A DNA stretch of 64,000 nt from Jiangella mangrovi (lineage in GTDB: Bacteria > Actinomycetota > Actinomycetes > Jiangellales > Jiangellaceae), in contig NZ_JACHMM010000001.1 in assembly GCF_014204975.1 (NCBI RefSeq), forward strand, positions 6,138,037 through 6,202,036, given 5' to 3'. Below are positions 59,975 through 64,000 of this stretch, piece after piece. Within the stretch, counting starts at the first letter, position 1, and the number at the start of each line of letters is the position of its first letter. The notes under the pieces are model-generated. The model was not told the DNA's origin. It did no database searches and saw only the letters and a list, made by a program, of their open reading frames with translations. A program made the translations under genes and the position numbers.

Positions 59975-61303
59975 TTACCAGGTGCGGAGGATGTCGGCGA
60001 CGATCTCGACGGTGCGGTCGACGTCGTCGTCGGTGTGGGCGGCGGAGAGGAACCAGAGGCCGCGCGGCACGATGTTGACGCCGCGCCGGAGCAGCTCGGC
60101 GTGCAGGCGGGCCATGCCGGCGCGGTCGGTGGCGGCGAAGTCGCGGTAGTCGTTCACGGCGTCCGCCGAGGTCAGGTAGGTCTGGAAGACCGGGCCGGGG
60201 CCGTCGACCAGCATCGGCACCCCGGCCGACGCCGCCGCCGAGCGCAGCCCGGACATCAGGCGCTGCCCCGTCGCCCGCAGCGACGGGTAGAGCTCGTCGC
60301 CGTCGCGGTGCAGCCGGCCCAGCGTGGCGACCGCCGCGGCCATGCCGACGGGGTTGCTGTTGAACGTCCCGGCGTGGCCCACCGACCCGGCGGTGATCTG
60401 GTCCATGACCTCGGCGCGCCCGGCGATCGCGGCCACCGGCAGGCCGCCGGCGATCGCCTTGCCGAACACCGCGAGGTCGGGCACGACGCCGAACCACTCC
60501 TGCGCTCCGCCGCGGGCCAGCCGGAAACCGGTGATGACCTCGTCGAACACCAGCAGGGCGCCGGCCGCCGAGGTCAGTTTCCGCACCGCCTCGAGGAAGC
60601 CCGGCGCCGGCGCGATGCAGCCGGTGTTGCACAGCAGCGGCTCCATGACGACGGCGGCGATGTCGTCGCGGTGCTCGGCGAGGACGGCGCTGAACGCGTC
60701 GAGGTCGTTCCAGGGCGCCAGGACGATGTCGCCGGCGGCGCTGACCTGCTGCCCGCCGCTGCCCGCGACCGGCAGCGGCGCCTCACGCGGGCCCGCGGCG
60801 TCCACCGGCGGGTGCAGGCTCCACAGCGCGGCGTCGAGCCAGCCGTGGTAGTGCCCCTCGAACTTGAGGATCTTCTGCCGCCCGGTCAGTCCGCGGGCCA
60901 GCCGCCACGCGCCGATGACCGCCTCGGAGCCGACCGTGTTGAACCGGACCAGCTCCGCGCCCGGCACCATCGCCTGGACCAGCTCGGCCGCCTCGATCTC
61001 GAGGGCGTGCTGGCCGGCGTAGGCCTGGCCGCGCGCCACCTGGCGGGTCACGGCCTCGACCACCTCGGGCGCGCTGTGGCCGAGGATCATCGGGCCCTGG
61101 CCGAGCACGTAGTCGACGTAGTCGTTGCCGTCGACGTCGGTCAGGTGCGCCCCGAGAGCGTGGTCGACGTACACCGGCTCGGGCAGGCCGCGCCGGGCGT
61201 CGCTGGACACGCCGGCGGGCAGCACCCGGCTCGCCCGGGCGGCCAGCTCGGCGCCGCGCCGCAGCGGTGTGCGGGCGCCCACGGCGACGGTCGGGTTGGT
61301 CAT
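59975..61303 (-). CDS. Class-III aminotransferase (glutamate-1-semialdehyde mutase-like)
   Basis: 442 aa. PLP fold-type I: VLGQGPMILGHSAPEV, FEGHYHGWLDAALW, ALLVFDEVITGFRLARGG, Schiff-base Lys in LAVFGKAIAGGLPVAA near 275, and SVGHAGTFNSNPVGMAAA. This is the GSAM-like group found outside haem synthesis, in sugar and antibiotic pathways. Start ATG 61303 with GAGGAGG. Divergent from the Gfo/Idh/binding-protein operon. Likely transaminates a semialdehyde or keto-sugar of the neighbouring pathway. Confidence 0.92.
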   Translation of the reverse strand: MTNPTVAVGARTPLRRGAELAARASRVLPAGVSSDARRGLPEPVYVDHALGAHLTDVDGNDYVDYVLGQGPMILGHSAPEVVEAVTRQVARGQAYAGQHALEIEAAELVQAMVPGAELVRFNTVGSEAVIGAWRLARGLTGRQKILKFEGHYHGWLDAALWSLHPPVDAAGPREAPLPVAGSGGQQVSAAGDIVLAPWNDLDAFSAVLAEHRDDIAAVVMEPLLCNTGCIAPAPGFLEAVRKLTSAAGALLVFDEVITGFRLARGGAQEWFGVVPDLAVFGKAIAGGLPVAAIAGRAEVMDQITAGSVGHAGTFNSNPVGMAAAVATLGRLHRDGDELYPSLRATGQRLMSGLRSAAASAGVPMLVDGPGPVFQTYLTSADAVNDYRDFAATDRAGMARLHAELLRRGVNIVPRGLWFLSAAHTDDDVDRTVEIVADILRTW

Positions 61304-61330
61304 CGATCCTCCTCGATCAGCGGTGGTCCG

Positions 61331-61361
61331 ACCGTAGAGTCCCTCGTCACGGGCGTGTCAA
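61331..61361 (-). promoter_or_regulatory. Predicted promoter of the aminotransferase gene
   Basis: On the minus strand, -35 TTGACA (61361-61356), then 17 bp to TCTACG, or 19 bp to TACGGT (61336-61331). Its ACCGTAGAGTC...GTGTCAA arrangement resembles the ABC promoter at 1845-1873. Confidence 0.4.
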
Positions 61362-61513
61362 CCGCACCGCGCCGCTGCCCGCCAACAGGACAACAACGGA
61401 CCCGGCACGACACGAACTGCGCTTGCTGCCGCCGTCGCGCGACCCCTAGCGTGGCGGCCTCGCCGCATTGGCGGCACGAGACGCAAGCGACACGACGGGG
61501 AGGACAGCGCACC

Positions 61514-62548
61514 GTGGACCAGCTCGGCATCGGCATCGTCGGGACGGGCATCATGGCCCGCCAGCACGCCGCCGTGCTCGCCGCCTACCACCGCAGCCGC
61601 GTCGCGGGCTGGACCAGCCGCGACCCCGGCAGCGCCAGAACCGCCGGGCTGGACGAGTTCGGCCCGGCGCCGGTGCACGGCAGCCTCACCGACCTGCTCG
61701 CCGACGACGGCGTGGGGGCGGTCCTCGTCGCCACCCCGGACCACGCGCACGCCGAGGCCGCCCTGGCCGCCGTCGAGGCCGGCCGGTCCGTCCTGATCGA
61801 GAAGCCGCTGGCGACCACCGTCGACGACGCCCGGCGCATCCGGGACGCGGCGCGATCCGCCGGGGTCACCGTGATGACGCTCTACAACCACCGCTGGGTG
61901 CCGGCCTACTGGCAGGCGCACGAGCGGGCGGCAGACGGCGCGCTCGGCCGGCCGGTGCTGGCCTACGCGCGCAAGAACGACACCCTCTTCGTCCCCACCG
62001 AGATGCTGGACTGGGCGGACCGGACGACGCCGTCGTTCTTCCTGTCCGGGCACGACCTCGACCTGATCCTGTGGTGCTTCGAGGACCACGTGGTCGAGGT
62101 CTACGCGACCGCGGTGCACGGCGTGCTCCGCGACCGCGGCATCGACACCCCCGACGCCGTCCAGGCCCAGCTCCGGCTGTCCGGCGGCGCCGTCGTCACC
62201 CTCGAGGCCTGCTGGATCTACCCCGACACGTTCCCCACCATGACGGACTCCTTCCTCGAGCTCGTGTTCAGCGACGCGGTGATCCACCTCGACCGCAAGC
62301 ACGAGCAGATCGAGATCGCGACCCACGACGCGTACGCCTACCCGCGCAACCAGCTGGCGGGGCGGGTGGGCGGCAAGCCGTCGGGCTCGATCGCCGGCGC
62401 CGTCCAACACTTCGTCGACGCCGTGCTGGACGGCCACCCGCCGATCGTGTCGATCGACAGCTCGGTGCACGTCACCGAGGTCCTCGCCGCCATCGACCGG
62501 TCCTGGCGCTCCGGCCGGCCGGTCGACCTGACCGTGGAGACAGACTGA
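61514..62548 (+). CDS. Gfo/Idh/MocA-family oxidoreductase
   Basis: 344 aa. IGIVGTGIMARQHAAVL opening, VLVATPDHAHAEA, and the complete EKPLATTVDDARR motif, with YNHRWVPAYW; FFLSGHDLDLILWCF is the C-terminal active-site GHDLD. Start GTG 61514 after GGGGAGG (about 10 bp). It overlaps the binding-protein start by 1 bp. Unlike the 41871 copy its EKP Lys is intact. Likely a sugar/inositol dehydrogenase for the imported substrate. Confidence 0.93.
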   Translation: MDQLGIGIVGTGIMARQHAAVLAAYHRSRVAGWTSRDPGSARTAGLDEFGPAPVHGSLTDLLADDGVGAVLVATPDHAHAEAALAAVEAGRSVLIEKPLATTVDDARRIRDAARSAGVTVMTLYNHRWVPAYWQAHERAADGALGRPVLAYARKNDTLFVPTEMLDWADRTTPSFFLSGHDLDLILWCFEDHVVEVYATAVHGVLRDRGIDTPDAVQAQLRLSGGAVVTLEACWIYPDTFPTMTDSFLELVFSDAVIHLDRKHEQIEIATHDAYAYPRNQLAGRVGGKPSGSIAGAVQHFVDAVLDGHPPIVSIDSSVHVTEVLAAIDRSWRSGRPVDLTVETD

Positions 62549-63912
62549 TGAACCGACGATCCATCCTGCGCGGCACCGCCGTCGCGACCGCCGTCATGCT
62601 CAGCCTGACGGCGTGCATCACCGGCTCGGACTCCGGCGACGAGCCGGAGACGGAGAACACCGGCGACGCCACCGGCGCGGCCGGCGAGGAGCCGGCGGAG
62701 CTCACCGGCGACCTCGAGGTGGTCAGCTTCTACCCCGAGGGCTCCCCCGACCACGAGCGGCTCACCGGCCTGGCCGAGGAGTTCGAGTCGCGGCACCCCG
62801 GCGTCACCGTCACGCTGACGTTCGGCGGCGGCCAGGACACCCCGCAGATCGAGGCGCGCTGGCGCGCCGGCGACCCGCCCGAGGTCAACTACGGCTTCAT
62901 GGACGCCGCGGCGCCCGACGGCGGCCCCTGGGTCGCGGGCGGCCAGGTCATGTCGCTCGACGACGTCATGCAGGAGCCGCTCGAGGGCTACGACGGCACT
63001 TGGGAGGACGCGATCCTGCCCGGCGTCCGCCCGCTGATCAGCGTCGGCGACGAGATCTACGGCGCGCCGGAGTCGGTGACCACGCTGCAGTTCTTCTACA
63101 ACGCGGCGATCTTCGAGGAGCAGGGCATCGAGCCCCCGCAGACCTTCGACGACCTCGTCGCGGCGGCCGACACGCTGAAGGCGGCCGGCATCGCGCCGTT
63201 CACCGTCACGGGCACGTTCCTGCCGTACCTGCAGATGTACTGGGACTATCTGGCGCTGCGCCACATCGGCCTCGACGGGCTGCAGCAGGCCATCGCCGGC
63301 GAGACGGAGCTGGCCACGCTGCCCGGCGCCGCCGAGGCCGCGGCCGACCTCGAGCGGCTGACGACCGGCGGGTACTTCCTCGACGGCTTCCGCGGCGTCG
63401 ACTTCACCTCGGCGCAGATGTCGTTCTTCCAGGGCGACGCCGCGATGATCCTCATGGGCTCCTGGCTGATCGGTGAGATGGCGGCCGCGATCCCGGCGGA
63501 CTTCCAGGTCGGCACGTTCCCGTTCCCGGCAGTCGACGGCGGCAGCGGCGACCAGGAGGGGCTCTTCGGCGGCACCAACGCGCAGGTCGTCGCGCAGGAC
63601 GCCGAGAACACCGACGCGGCCGTGGCCTGGCTGCAGTTCATCGCCGAGCCCGAGAACCAGTCGGCCTACGTCGAGGGCACCGGCGGCATCTCCGCCTACA
63701 CCGGCGTCGCGGCGCCCGAGGGCTTCGAGGACGTCACCGCCATGCTCGAGGAGGGCGCGGCGTTCGCGCCGTCGTACATGGGTCTGCTGGCACTCAGCCA
63801 GGAGGTCCAGACGGCCTACCAGCAGCCGATCGCCCAGCTGTTCTTCGGCGAGATCGACGGCGCGCAGATGCTGACGGCGATGTCCGACGGCCTGCTGGCC
63901 GCCGCGGGCTGA
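62548..63912 (+). CDS. Extracellular solute-binding protein, family 1 (sugar type)
   Basis: 454 aa. Lipobox-type signal LSLTACITG (Cys near 25), acidic linker, then the family-1 fold: VVSFYPEGSPDHERLTGLAE, LQFFYNAAIFEEQGIEPPQT, FFQGDAAMILMGSWLIGEM, GLFGGTNAQVVAQD. ATG 62548 in TGATG overlap with the oxidoreductase stop. It precedes the permease at 63954, giving a carbohydrate importer of the CUT1 group. Confidence 0.94.
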   Translation: MNRRSILRGTAVATAVMLSLTACITGSDSGDEPETENTGDATGAAGEEPAELTGDLEVVSFYPEGSPDHERLTGLAEEFESRHPGVTVTLTFGGGQDTPQIEARWRAGDPPEVNYGFMDAAAPDGGPWVAGGQVMSLDDVMQEPLEGYDGTWEDAILPGVRPLISVGDEIYGAPESVTTLQFFYNAAIFEEQGIEPPQTFDDLVAAADTLKAAGIAPFTVTGTFLPYLQMYWDYLALRHIGLDGLQQAIAGETELATLPGAAEAAADLERLTTGGYFLDGFRGVDFTSAQMSFFQGDAAMILMGSWLIGEMAAAIPADFQVGTFPFPAVDGGSGDQEGLFGGTNAQVVAQDAENTDAAVAWLQFIAEPENQSAYVEGTGGISAYTGVAAPEGFEDVTAMLEEGAAFAPSYMGLLALSQEVQTAYQQPIAQLFFGEIDGAQMLTAMSDGLLAAAG

Positions 63913-63953
63913 GCCGCGGGACCCCGTAGACGATGAGGACGAAGGGAGCGACG

Positions 63954-64000
63954 GTGCCACGCAGCCGGCCCAACCTGCTCGAACGGCAGCGACGCCGGCT
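63954..64000 (+). CDS. Sugar ABC transporter permease, first 15 codons (truncated by window)
   Basis: GTG 63954 after AAGGGAG; begins VPRSRPNLLERQRRR, the basic N-terminus usual for CUT1 permeases. An in-frame ATG at 63933 is an alternative. Position directly behind the binding-protein gene supports the call; too short for family proof. Confidence 0.55.
   Translation, partial: MPRSRPNLLERQRRR

Noticed and set aside
57656-62548. A 1630-codon open frame on the plus strand
   Set aside because: Only its last 344 codons (from 61514) are a real protein. The rest reads out of frame through the enolase gene and antisense through the sialidase-like and aminotransferase genes, with Arg/Gly/Ala-rich sequence typical of high-GC shadows.

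Overview
The window is very GC-rich, uses many GTG/TTG starts, has long spurious frames opposite real genes, and carries classic actinomycete families (F420-type LLM oxidoreductase, GYD, DUF1707, GPP34, LuxR-ATPase giants). It is chromosomal DNA of a free-living high-GC actinobacterium. I cannot name the genus from sequence alone. I see no rRNA, tRNA, CRISPR array, phage or intact insertion sequence.

Layout. 1-2.7 kb: a fused double-ATPase peptide ABC subunit (cut by the left edge) divergent from a FadR-type GntR regulator, with duplicated operator-like repeats. 2.8-9.5 kb: two TetR/target pairs with strong palindromic operators (TetR+MFS versus a small membrane protein; TetR versus an SDR plus a PQQ-type sugar dehydrogenase lipoprotein), then a HEAT-repeat protein. 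9.6-14.9 kb: a glycosidase-like pair divergent from a 919-aa ATPase-LuxR regulator, then a GNAT. 15.3-21.2 kb: LLM oxidoreductase/GYD, VOC/YCII-like pair, an ABC exporter, an HD hydrolase and a DJ-1-like protein without the nucleophile cysteine. 21.2-28.9 kb: GPP34, a DesKR-like two-component system divergent from an ABC-2 exporter, then an OmpR two-component system with a DUF1707 stub and a divergent PepSY protein. 28.9-30.5 kb: TetR, small membrane protein, DUF1330.

30.5-58.5 kb is the most interesting part: a catabolic and transport island. It holds a D-aminoacylase-like deacylase with a galactonate-dehydratase-type enolase-superfamily enzyme; a GntR regulator overlapping an 821-aa cytosolic beta-propeller; two exported propeller/FG-GAP proteins; a nine-gene run (dipeptide-type binding protein and transporter, beta-hydroxyacid dehydrogenase, isochorismatase-like hydrolase, amidohydrolase, Gfo/Idh oxidoreductase) whose last eight genes are joined by 4-bp stop/start overlaps; a DapA-type aldolase with an MFS exporter; an AAC(3)-like acyltransferase; and a dimethylformamidase-like protein, a heparinase-like protein and a second enolase-superfamily enzyme. 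Every transcription unit of the island begins beside a CCTAGG-centred palindrome, so it looks like one regulon, probably run by the local GntR. The gene content suggests uptake and breakdown of an amide-bearing sugar acid or glycan fragment; the substrate is not determinable here.

58.5-64 kb: a secreted sialidase/BNR-like protein, a GSA-type aminotransferase, and the start of a second sugar-type operon (Gfo/Idh, family-1 binding protein, permease cut by the right edge). A family of long GATCA-containing perfect inverted repeats sits at gene 3' ends (25.4, 25.7, 30.5, 37.0, 41.6-41.8 kb), probably bidirectional terminators or a dispersed palindromic element.
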